From the NCBI GenBank assembly GCA_018340375.1, contig JAFFJZ010000001.1:17068001-17132000 (forward strand): a stretch of 64,000 nt of DNA, given 5' to 3'. Below the pieces are notes generated by a model, which saw only the letters and a list, made by a program, of their open reading frames with translations, had not been told where the DNA came from and did not search any database. The position numbers were made by a program, and so were the translations under genes. Below, one piece after another: positions 1 to 9,580 of the stretch (its first letter is position 1; each line of letters opens with the position of its first letter). This stretch comes from Gonatopus flavifemur. Lineage: Eukaryota > Arthropoda > Insecta > Hymenoptera > Dryinidae.

Positions 1-810
1 CCATCTTAATTTCCAAAGTAAGATGGAATTGACTGAAATCCAGTCTTTTTTATTGCTTACTTTCAGTTGGAATAGGCGCTACTTTTGGCTGCATTTTTAA
101 GCTGATATTTGGGATCACTTCAAGTTTTACTTTTTACTGTGTACAGAAACAGTCAATTAGAAAACAATTTGTCAACACGAACATTGCATTATCATTTTGT
201 GGTACCTCTTTCTTAATGCCATAGGCTTTGAAGTTCCTCCATGAACGAGGAGCTTTTCAACATGCTTCGATGAGTCTTTCTCTCATTCTTTGAAGAATTC
301 AATTATCAGGGGGTAGTGACACTTTAATTTTTGGTTTCCCTTTCTTCAAAAATGCGTTAGGGATCAAGAGCTTCAATTCATCATTCATCTATATAAAAAG
401 AATTACATGGCAAGTTTTCACATGTTTTTAGTTCTCTTTTTCCGCCTGCGTAATTTTTACCACGGGACTATCCTAATATGAAAAAATTATGAATGATATT
501 CTGTGAACTATGGATTTTTTGGAGATTTGTCGTGTGAATTGCTCTGAATCATGATATGCTTTTATTTTTATATCATCTTCGACATTCGGGACTTTACAGC
601 GAGGCATTGGTGGGAATTTTTGCTTGGGGCCAAAGCAGGATCACTAGGGCTTCGCACGAGACTATGGATCAGTGGAACTCTTGTCGAAGAAAGAAAAAGA
701 TGTTATCGTCTCGGCCTCGATACGGAAGTCTCGATATCGTCTCGGTATTGAATCGATATAAATATTTTTTATGAACAAAAAGAAATTTTCACGTTCCAAA
801 TCATGTCATA
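1..810. other. unassigned AT-rich sequence
   Basis: I see no gene, RNA or complete mobile element here. Open frames near 551-774 are short, overlap each other in two frames and carry no recognisable motif. Around 690-760 the string TCTCGATATCGTCTCGG and variants recur, and related wording (TCTCGTTTCGTCTC, GTATCGTC) reappears near 14370-14490, so both may be remains of one dispersed repeat. Confidence 0.4.
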
Positions 811-1869
811 CACGGAGAAAACTGAATAGTGATATCAATCAAACCAATGGTATCTCGTACTTAACGATTTAGTGAAATATGGACAGACCAAATGTTTAGT
901 ATTAGAAACCGAATGCACATACAGTTCATGTCACCATAACAACTCAAACTAATTTTACTAAACTTGTATTTCATTCGATTACCCAAGCATTGTTATTCGT
1001 ACCAAACAGTGAATGGTCGAATAATTGATTCCACCACACAAATCATCTATTCCGCGGAATGGGCAAGATAATTTTTACTAAACAACAATATGAATTCGAT
1101 TCAACAATAAAAAAGTTTTTGTTATATTATGAAGGTCGTTAATGTTGTTTTTAGAAATAATTTCCCAAAGCAGCAAAAATTTTGATTGCTTGACATTCAT
1201 TACTGTTTAGTTGAGCGTGAAGTTGTAGCATCGAACATCGATTGCACATGACATTCAGGGTGCTGAAAGCGGGAATCGAACCTCAACATCCTACCTGCCC
1301 ACCTACCTACACCTAACGCGTATACCACTTGAGCTAAACTGAACATATAATTTTGCTAGCTTTGCGTATCTCTTATGAGTGTTTGGAGAACTCATGATTA
1401 GAGGACACTGTTGAAACAATTTTGGATTTTCTAAATAAATTGATTTTGTGAAGTGTTGATTATTAAGACGAGAATCGTGATAGGCATATTCCATATACGA
1501 GTTATCATCAACTCCTTCCCTGCCATTAACACATTTATGAGAAAAAAAAATCGTTTATAAACAAAACAGTGTCGGTAAGCGAGGAGAGTTCGTATATTCG
1601 GTTATGTTTGACTCGTTTCGGTTCACTCCGCTCGAGCGCGAATAAAATAGTTATTATTACTAAACAGCGTAGTAAAGGCAATTGAGTCAGTCAAACTAAC
1701 TACGCCATCCGTAATATTGATCATACATGGACTACTGCACCGTTTTGTTGAAATCACGAATCTTTACTGAATTATATTTAGTAGAATAAATTGATTGCTT
1801 AGTGCTTTCAGCGAAACAAGGTTCTACTAAACGATAATGGTGAACGTCACTATTCCAGTTTTCTCCGTG
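811..1869. mobile_element. TA-flanked TIR element (CACGGAGAAAACTG ends) carrying a tRNA-like module
   Basis: The left end reads CACGGAGAAAACTGAATAGT and the reverse complement of the right end reads CACGGAGAAAACTGGAATAG, an inverted repeat of about 22 bp with a one-base indel. TA lies immediately outside both ends (809-810 and 1870-1871), as expected for a Tc1/mariner-type target duplication. The interior of about 1.06 kb has no transposase frame, so the element is non-autonomous. The word TACTAAAC recurs inside in both orientations. A tRNA-like segment sits near the middle on the minus strand. The ends resemble those of the elements at 1940-2216 and 56029-56264, which also begin CACGGA, but the interiors differ. 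Confidence 0.75.
1268..1340 (-). other. tRNA-like (Pol III A/B box) module, SINE-type or tRNA relic
   Basis: On the minus strand a sequence TAGCTCAAGTGGTA (1336-1323) fits the tRNA A box, and GGTTCGATTCC (1282-1272) is a perfect B box. The spacing between the boxes is about 40 nt, longer than a normal type I tRNA without variable arm, and I cannot draw a convincing anticodon or acceptor stem. The segment between the boxes contains GGTAGGTGGGCAGGTAGG, which resembles GTTGGTAGGCAGGTAG in the module at 54884-54960. I read it as a tRNA-derived relic. It lies inside the TIR element at 811-1869. Confidence 0.6.
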
Positions 1870-1939
1870 TACATGTAGTTACATTTAGGGCGGGCGATAG
1901 GTTTTTGTTAACCTGAGTGAAAGATGAGGAGAGTCCTTA

Positions 1940-2216
1940 CACGGAAAGAAAGAAGTTATCAATACTTGAATAACATTTATTAACATTCAAAAAAATGACT
2001 GTCAGTTTAGGGAAAAAGAGCACCGCTGAAAAATCTTTGCAGTGAGGTTATCAAAAATTCGTAGTGAAAATACTAAAAGTTGATAGTTTTATTGTTAATG
2101 TTTACAGTGAATTTATCATCTTTTGATGAATTTATTACGAAAATTCTTCAGCGATACTCTTTTTCCCTAAATTGTCAGTCATTTTTCTAAATAATTATAA
2201 CCTCTGTCTTTCCGTG
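1940..2216. mobile_element. MITE with CACGGAAAG ends and long imperfect TIRs
   Basis: The left end begins CACGGAAAGAAAGAAGTTAT and the reverse complement of the right end begins CACGGAAAGACAGAGGTTAT. Further in, both arms share AATGACTG, TTTAGGGAAAAAGAG and CGCTGAA in the same order, so the arms pair imperfectly over roughly 90 bp. TA flanks both ends (1938-1939, 2217-2218). There is no coding capacity at 277 bp. It is a typical TA-target miniature inverted-repeat element. Confidence 0.8.
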
Positions 2217-2218
2217 TA

Positions 2219-3342
2219 CTAATTATTCCAAAGAACAAAAAGGAATGAAGCAACAACTTTTAGCCAAATTGTATTACCCTTTGCATAATACCCAGATGGT
2301 TTCCTGGTCCTCCTACAGGATCACATGCGAATCGAAGATATACATTTTGTGGGTCACAGTATTTTCACATTGAATTAATTTCGATGATTTGTTTATAAGT
2401 GAATGAATGTGAACGAATTCATCCGCAGTATCAACTGTTGAATGAAAACAACGATTTTATGCGCATCTGTTATCAAGAAAATTTGTAATTCATAGCCATC
2501 TATAAGACATCGAAGGATTCAATTAATCGAATTTTTCCACATCTCGACATCTTTATCAATTCTGTTTCGGAGAATGTATGGTGCACATAAGATATATATA
2601 ATTTATATGCACTTCATTTACACCCATTATGTATTTCATACATTTTTTTCCATCCAAGTTTGAGATTAAATACGGAGTCACGTGAATCTGGCAATACTTG
2701 TATATCATGCAAATTGTTGCCATAGCAGTGTTATATGATTGATTGGAGATATTCAAGCCTCAAAACATTAATTTAGCATCTGAAATGATGAGTTGACACT
2801 GTGATTTCTCGTATCTTTTTCTTGCTTGCTCACCAATGACTTATTTTTCGTTGCAATCTGCATATTTATACAATAACCCGTGAATACACTCTGTCACCTT
2901 CTTTTTGTTTTATTTTGACTATCCGTTACATCGTGATGTAAAATAATCTCAATCAATAATCCCATAAAATATTTCTTTCTTCCTTTCACATCGTGTCAAG
3001 CCACGCGTAAGTGGGAATAAAATAGATCACCGAGAATTCCTAAATTCACGTGCTTGATAGTGGACAGTCGTACCTGGAATCATAATTCAATATTTCATCA
3101 ACGCGTATCATAATAAAATACAATTTTCCAAACAAACAATGATGATGCTGTAACCTATAACCTAAACTTCTTTTGTACCGAGAATAATAGATTTCTAGTA
3201 TGAATGATTGATCATGAATTATTCAATTTTTATGACATTATTTCATCCAAATAAAAACACCCCGAGTGCAAAGTGAAACTCGACATTGTCTAACCATGAG
3301 TTGATCAGTTCCGATACTATATCACCATCGTTTAGTGAGTTT
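2219..3342. other. unassigned sequence
   Basis: About 1.1 kb with no gene, RNA or bounded repeat that I can support. A run of alternating AT (ATATATAT) occurs near 2590-2605. Open frames are short and lack family motifs. Confidence 0.4.
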
Positions 3343-3592
3343 AAGGAGATACCAGCGATCCTTGAAGATGAAACCAGAACCACGGGTTAGAAAAGGACAC
3401 CATCAAAATTCCTCTGACAAATTATTCGTAAATGAAGCAATGAAATCAAAATATCGCTCTATACAGACCTTTTCCAATCAATGAGAATGGTCTGTATAGA
3501 ACGATTTTCTGATTTTATTGCTGTATTTTCGAATAATTTGTCAGAAAAGATTTGACTCGAGTTGCGTCGTAAGGGATCGCTGGTATCTCCTT
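3343..3592. mobile_element. foldback (palindromic) MITE, AAGGAGATACCAGCGATCC ends
   Basis: The sequence AAGGAGATACCAGCGATCC at the left end is repeated exactly in inverse orientation at the right end. The arms also pair through TGACAAATTATTCG and TCTATACAGACC toward a centre near 3475, where CAATCAATGAGAATGG forms the turn. The transcript of either strand would fold into one long hairpin. No coding capacity is present. Confidence 0.75.
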
Positions 3593-3753
3593 GAACAGGG
3601 GAAAAATTGTTGAATCATTTCCCAGGGACTGGTTTGAATAAACTATTCCGATATCTTGATAAATTATTCAATCAGTAGATAGAAACATATGAACAGATAT
3701 GAGAATGGGAATTCTGGACAGCTCTGAGCCAGTTTTGATGACATTTGAACTCA

Positions 3754-4654
3754 CACTGAGAACACAATTTTTCAAATCGAACGGAAATTTTCTTTGTCCT
3801 CATTCTAATAAATAATTTTTTCAATGGAAACATTTTTCATCACATTGAAACAGAAAATTCTCAAATTGAGACAGAAATATATTCCTTCTTGAATTCAAAG
3901 AATATGATTTTAATCAAAATTTTCTCATTGGAATGAACTATCTTTCCCATTGAGAACAAGATGTATCACAATGAGGGCAAAGAAATTTTCTTCAAGGGGG
4001 GGAATACATGTAAACGTACCGTGTTTTAAGAATGTATTACGAAAAATTGGCTGAGGATCCATCAATGAAATAACGCACATATTGAAAACTACGTTTCAAA
4101 CTATCTTTATCATTTTGTTGAGACAAAAATATTTCAAAATGGCGGAGCTACAGCTGCTAGAAGTTGGTCCCTCGTTTTTGCGCCGTGCAGCCTACAGCCC
4201 TCAATCTTTATCTAAAATCTAAAAACCAAAATTCTATCGTTAGAATATGTGAAAACGCGCAACTTGACGGACACCAAACAGATGAAAATGAAGGATTGAA
4301 AATTCAGAAGCATTTTGAAAAAACACACTTTTGTTTTTAATCTAAAAATTGAAAAAAAGCAATGTAAATAAATTTTATGTTTTGTTTCTCTCTCCGTCAA
4401 GCTGTGCGTTTCGATATACATTAACGATAGAATTTTGGTTTTTTGATTTTAGATAAAAATTGAGACCTGTAGGCTGCACGGTGCGAAAACGAGGTACCAA
4501 CTCTTAGTTCTGCCATTTTGAAATATTTTGTCCCAAAAAAATTGGGACTTCATTCCATTATTTTATCTTCAACCAATGAATTGTAATAAATTCTCAAAGG
4601 AAGGTACGTTTGCTTGTATTTGCCCCTCAAATCTAAGAAATCGGGTTCTCAGTG
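3754..4654. mobile_element. TIR/foldback element, CACTGAGAAC ends
   Basis: CACTGAGAAC at 3754-3763 is matched by its inverse at 4645-4654. Inside, a second level of pairing joins about 4009-4235 with about 4418-4615: both arms contain AAACGTACC, CAAAATGG, the segment around CCGTGCAGCCTACAG, and AAATTCTATCGTT in mirror order. The left subterminal part (3754-4010) repeats words such as CATTGAGAAC and AAAATTTTCT. No target duplication is clear. Non-autonomous; the internal foldback may be a separate nested element. Confidence 0.6.
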
Positions 4655-4865
4655 CACAGTGAGTCAGGTCAAATAATGGATGTGTCAAGAGTAAAATTTT
4701 GATATCATCTATTTATGCTAGTGAAGATATTAAGGGAATTTACACTTCGTACGACTTTTAATTTATTTGGAACATTCCCGAGAGATCCAATGAATGTCCA
4801 AGAGTGTGTTATGCAACATTCTTCGACAAGTTTTATGCTGTAAAAATGAAAAGTGATATTTCCCC

Positions 4866-5030
4866 CAAATTCAGTGACTGCAAAAAATTCCCTACTACGC
4901 GAGGGGAACTAATCTCCACTACATTCTAGAGGAATTCTCCCCAAACGAAGAAAAATTCCGCCAGAATATGGGGGAAATGAATTTACTCCTCGTGGGGAAT
5001 TTTTGCCGCCACCAAATTGTAGTGAAATTC
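4866..5030. repeat. short inverted repeat built from AAAAATTCCCC
   Basis: GCAAAAAATTCCCTACTACG on the left faces the inverse of GCAAAAATTCCCCACGAGG on the right, and between them GGGGAAT/ATTCCCC recurs in both orientations. It looks like a small degraded MITE of about 165 bp. No target duplication is visible. Confidence 0.45.
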
Positions 5031-5270
5031 CACATTATTTATTCAAAAGCAGACAACCAAATATTTCACCGGATCATAGTCGTGGAGTTTTTCTTCAGTG
5101 TGAAGTATAACATAATCTAGCCATGGGGAAAGGGAAACACGGGCCGAAACTGGCTCAGTACCGCTGCCAGAGTTGCCAGTACTGGCGAATCCAAAGCTAC
5201 CAAAGTTATCAAAACTGGCGAAAACTTGGCATGATAACATCATCTTACATGATGAGGGCCTATATAAAAT

Positions 5271-5537
5271 TCACAACAGTGTTAGTACTGTTCGTATGCG
5301 CGGACTATGGTAGAATTCTGACATCCCAACCTTGTCCAAATGGTATACGTCGAATAGATCGTGCCAATTGAAAAATAATAATGATTCTGGATAGAAACAA
5401 TTGTTCCCGCCAAAGTTTGGCAAATATAAACTTGCCATTACCAGGCCATTTGTCGACTTTGGCAATTCCCACATGGGTATTGTTGTTTCATGTTTTTGTC
5501 CATTGAATTTAATGTAAAATGTGTATGAATCTGACAA
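5271..5537 (-). pseudogene. possible coding remnant, copy A of a two-copy family
   Basis: An 88-codon minus-strand frame contains TNGLVMASLYLPNFG, preceded by PMWEL. The same block occurs on the plus strand at 12792-12859 as PMWKL...TNGLVLAKLYLPDFG, with one base missing. Between TNG and FG the codon differences include five silent third- or first-position changes (CTG/TTG, GCA/GCT, TTA/TTG, TTT/TTC, GGC/GGT) against four replacements, which is the pattern of sequence once under protein selection. I do not recognise the family. The frame has no visible start context, and similarity to copy B fades after the FG, so the true limits are unknown. Alternatively this is part of a non-coding repeat, because TTGCCA/TGGCAA words are frequent in 5140-5480. 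Confidence 0.35.
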
Positions 5538-5822
5538 GATATTTCTGACAGTGTAAATCCTTTCTCAATAAAAACTACATATACCACTGAAAACTTTGGA
5601 CGAATAGTATATTATCCAACCCAAACGGCACATCAATAAATCATCAATGTTTCAAAACACGCATTAAATATTATTCGCTTTTTCAATAGTTCTCAATAAA
5701 AAGTTCTAAGCAGAAATTTCATAAGTACAGGTTGAAAAAAATTTCTGTCTGGAAAACCATCTCGTTTTGTCACAAAATCGATCCCAGCTAGACATTGTCC
5801 TCTCTTCATATTGGATCATCAC

Positions 5823-6057
5823 CACTGAGAAGACCAAACAAAAGTTTGGTTGGAATGAACGCAAAGAAACTTTTTGGTTTGTTGAAATAAAATTTGTTTG
5901 GAACGAAAGACATTCGGTCCACAATAAGTAACAGTTTCTTACAGACAAATAAACTTTAATTGTCCTGAACAAATTTTATTTCAGTGAACCAAAAAGTTTT
6001 TTTGTGTTCATTTCAACCAAAATTTTGTTTGACTGAAACACACTGTTTTTCGCAGTG
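5823..6057. mobile_element. foldback MITE, CACTGAGAAG / CACTGCGAAA ends
   Basis: The arms pair over roughly 75 bp: CCAAACAAAAGTTTGGTTGG, ATGAACGCAAAGAAACTTTT and GAAATAAAATTTGTTTGG on the left face GTCAAACAAAATTTTGGTTG and partners on the right. The outer ends read CACTGAGAAG and, inverted, CACTGCGAAA. The turn is near 5930. The repeated word is the near-palindrome CCAAACAAATTTTGTTTGG. Confidence 0.6.
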
Positions 6058-9000
6058 ACAGGCCCTAACTTGGCTCAGATAGCTCCAATTTGGCCTGAGA
6101 TGCCAAAGAGTCACATTTATAGCTGAGACGGGAATCTATCGGAATATGTTCCCGCACAAGGCAACTATCGATGGGGTAGAATTTAGGTGGAGGATCGTTA
6201 GAAGAACGGTAAACCCTAGCGGATCTAGGTGAACCGACAAGCGATCAAAATTTACGTTTACATTTTGATGAAAAATCTTGGTTTTAGTGACTTGTTGGTC
6301 GTTTGGGCCATTTTTTTCAACAAAAATTGACAACAATCCATTCAAAAGTGAACCAAACTCAATTTTGTGATTTTTCGGTCATTTCATGGTAATTGTTTGG
6401 ATTTCTACCTCAAAAATACCAGAAAGATTCCAAAAACCGACCACATTTTTTGGTTACCTCCTGGTGGCAGATTTGTTCCAAGCAACCATTAGTTTTCGGT
6501 CAGTGATAGGTCATTATACGATAAAAACCATCTGGTTAACCATTTTCTGACCGAATTTTCACCAAACCAAAAAATAGCCGACAGTAAACCATAAAAATTG
6601 CTCACTTCGGAATCTTCAGGGGTGGCGACTCAAAGTTTTTTTCATCGCTCTCGTGTCGCTGATCCGCATTGAATAACCGCTTCTCGATTGATCTACTTTA
6701 TCCACCGGTCTTTTACTTTAATTCTACGTAAAAGTGGTGGACTCCATCAGTAATTGTTTCGTACGAGTTGAAATTTTTCAATCAGACTTCAACTGATTAT
6801 TCATTATGTTTGTCATTCTCTTACCAGGTCTACCGCAAGGCCCATGAAAAGAAAATTATGAGCCTGCGAATTGATTATGCGTTCCTGGTTGTATATTCCT
6901 GCTGCCTCACAATACCTGAATATATTTTTCTGGAAGAAGCTTCGTGTAAGGAACGGGACGGCGGAATTTTTTATTTTGTCGTTGATATCATGTTCTTGTA
7001 GTTGGAATCCTACACGGAAACAAAACGAAAATTCTAATTCTCAAAATTTTATAAATTATCAACGCCGTTTGTCCCTTCGAATGAATTCCTAAGAACTGGA
7101 AACATTGTTTAAAGATTGCCCTACAAGATTTTGAGTCTCTAACGGCTGACTATTTCGTTTCGACGCAATATTTTCAATTGACCTATCTGGCTCTTGAGCG
7201 TGTTTTTATCCAGTTCGCCACATCAGAATCAAAATTTACTATAATTATATGATTTATCTAATCATAAATGCGTTGTTTGCGAAGCATGGAGTATTATTTC
7301 AGTCGTACATTCCTATTACAATTTTGAAAATTCCTGATTTTTATAGTACATGTGATTTCATACAACGATGGAAAGAGTTTATGAATCCATCGGGATATTT
7401 CACGAAATTGTAAATATATATATGTGTATATATATATATATCCGAATAATTTCAGGCCAGTTTAGAACGACCTTTTTTCACTTTTCCTTTTTCTCCTCTG
7501 TTCTTCAGAGGAGAGAAGAACCACTTCAGCAAGATGTCTTCGTATAGTAGTTGTCGAGACTGTTGGCCAGCCGGGCCTCCAACCTCCTTCGCGCACGGAA
7601 TAAGAAGCATTAAAAAGTGTTTGAAGGCAGAACTGGGTAAACAGAGATGGTTATTTATAGTCATGTTAGTCGCTGACTTGTAAAGCGAATGGTTGGTATA
7701 CGTGTACACATGTGTGTGTACATTGTGCGAATTTTTAGCTATTCTATTAGAGCTATTCAACTGTCTTATGACATATTTGTGTACTCCACCAAGGACTTAC
7801 ATAAACTTCGAAATAATGTTACATCAATCGATCAGCAATGACACCAAAAATTATGGCTTCCTTTCGTTGAAAATTATCAGATTTGGATAACCACTCTAGA
7901 TTTCCCTCTGTGGTGGCTGATCAATCATACTTGATACATAATAAATACACGCCTACGTAGATGGGTATTTCAGAAGTGAAGGTTTTGGAATGAAATGTAT
8001 AAATTCTCATTCACAACTTTGATATCACGTTAAATTTCACAATATACACAGTGAAATTCACTCTTGCTCAAAATAGGCCTGGATATATGTATATATTTTC
8101 TTGTATCAAAAGACAGTATTGTTGTCCGTTGTTAACAATGCTTTGTTATTAAAGCTTGCCCCAGTGACAGCAAAGACAATTGTGCACTGTGTAGTTGACA
8201 CAGTATATGAGAATAATGGAATTCTAGGAACGCGCGTCTCGTACCTGTTTTTTGTTCTTACAATAGATATTTATCTTTCGCCCTTCGTCTGTCGTTCATA
8301 CAATGATTTTTCTCAGCTCAGAAAATTCACAGTTCTTTTCTTTGTTTCGTTGCTCACAAACTTTTGATCGGCACGAACGAAATATACTAAAGAATGAATC
8401 ATCACTACGAAATATTCAAAATTCCATAAAAAATCATTGATCCTCGGTGGGGGAATTTCTTACAGCGTACGAAAGCGGTAAATCATTTTCTCTCTTCTAT
8501 GCCACGACCAGGGGACACGTATTCAAAAGTATCATCATTTTTTCCCAAAGTATGAATTTATGTAACAACTCTATTTTATCAGAGTAGACTGTTTTTCATC
8601 TTTACATGGTCCGTTACATGCCAGGATATGCATTTTTCGTGATCATCCGAATACAAATGATCTGGTTTCCAAACATTTCTCCAGAGATTTGACAAAGTTT
8701 TTCCTTATTTTCTACGTCGAACAATTTCTGCAACGTGAAAAACTAATTTAGTTGTATCAATGGATCGATGGCAGAATATTCCATATACGACAATGTAATG
8801 GAATGTGTTCTGCATGCCCTTGGGATTACAATGCACGTGATCAATCGAAATCAAATAATGGTATTCCCGTAAAAACTTTGATATTCCGTACCTAATGTAT
8901 ATGCCACATATAGTGTTACATGCAAACACCAAACGATCAACTCTCGCATCATTTCGAAAGGATATAATACATATGTTTGTAGATTCGTGTGATCAAGTTT

Positions 9001-9090
9001 GAAATTGCGTGAATTTTATTCCCAACGTCATTTTGAAATTGTTTATTTTTCCATTCAACATTATTCATCCCGATGTTTCATAATTCACTG
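6058..9090. other. unassigned; AACCAAAAA-rich part, then plain AT-rich DNA
   Basis: 6058-6620 repeats short words AACCAAAAA, TTTTTGGTT, GACCGA and GGTCGG in both orientations, suggesting another decayed palindromic-word element whose ends I cannot define. From 6640 to 9090 I find no gene or bounded repeat. TACACGGAAAC at 7014 looks like one end of a TA/CACGGA element, but no partner end follows. An AT/GT microsatellite lies at 7414-7441. Confidence 0.35.
7414..7441. repeat. (TA)n/(TG) microsatellite
   Basis: Alternating TA with an internal TGTG, 28 bases long. It is the clearest of several short TA runs in the window. Confidence 0.85.
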
Positions 9091-9580
9091 AAAAAACTTC
9101 ACAGGCGTTATTCTGCGATCAAAATGCGATAATTTCCCGCATTGAAGAATTTTTTTTGAGATATAAGCATTTTGAGATTTTTTGAGAAAAACAAACCACT
9201 CGAAAGCACTGTATGCTACATACTTGAGCCTGATACCACTCGCTGAGTTGAACAAAGGCGGATAACTTTTCAATCCAAAGTTACAGCGATTTGAAATTTT
9301 TGCACTCCCAGCCATTCAGAATCCAACAACTTTAAATCATTATAGCTCCCAAACAAAGAATACCAGGATAGTTCAATTTTTTTTCTACAGATCCGCTGCT
9401 TTCCAACGTAGCGAATGGCGTTAGGCTGAAGTATATACTACACCATGCTTGTGAGTGATTTGGATTTGAAGAGAAAATCTAAAAATGCTCGTATTTCCAA
9501 AACTGAGCCTCAAAAAAAATCTGTCAATACGGGAAGTTATTGCATTTTGACTGCAGAATGACGTATGTGAAGTTTTTTTA
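9091..9580. mobile_element. inverted-repeat element with ~100 bp arms
   Basis: The left arm begins AAAAAACTTCACAGGCGTTA and runs through TTCTGCGATCAAAATGCGAT to AATTTTTTTTGAG. The inverse of the right arm reads AAAAAAACTTCACATACGTC, TTCTGCAGTCAAAATGCAAT and GATTTTTTTTGAG. The arms are about 100 bp each, roughly 80% alike by eye, enclosing about 270 bp without coding capacity. No target duplication is evident. Confidence 0.65.
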
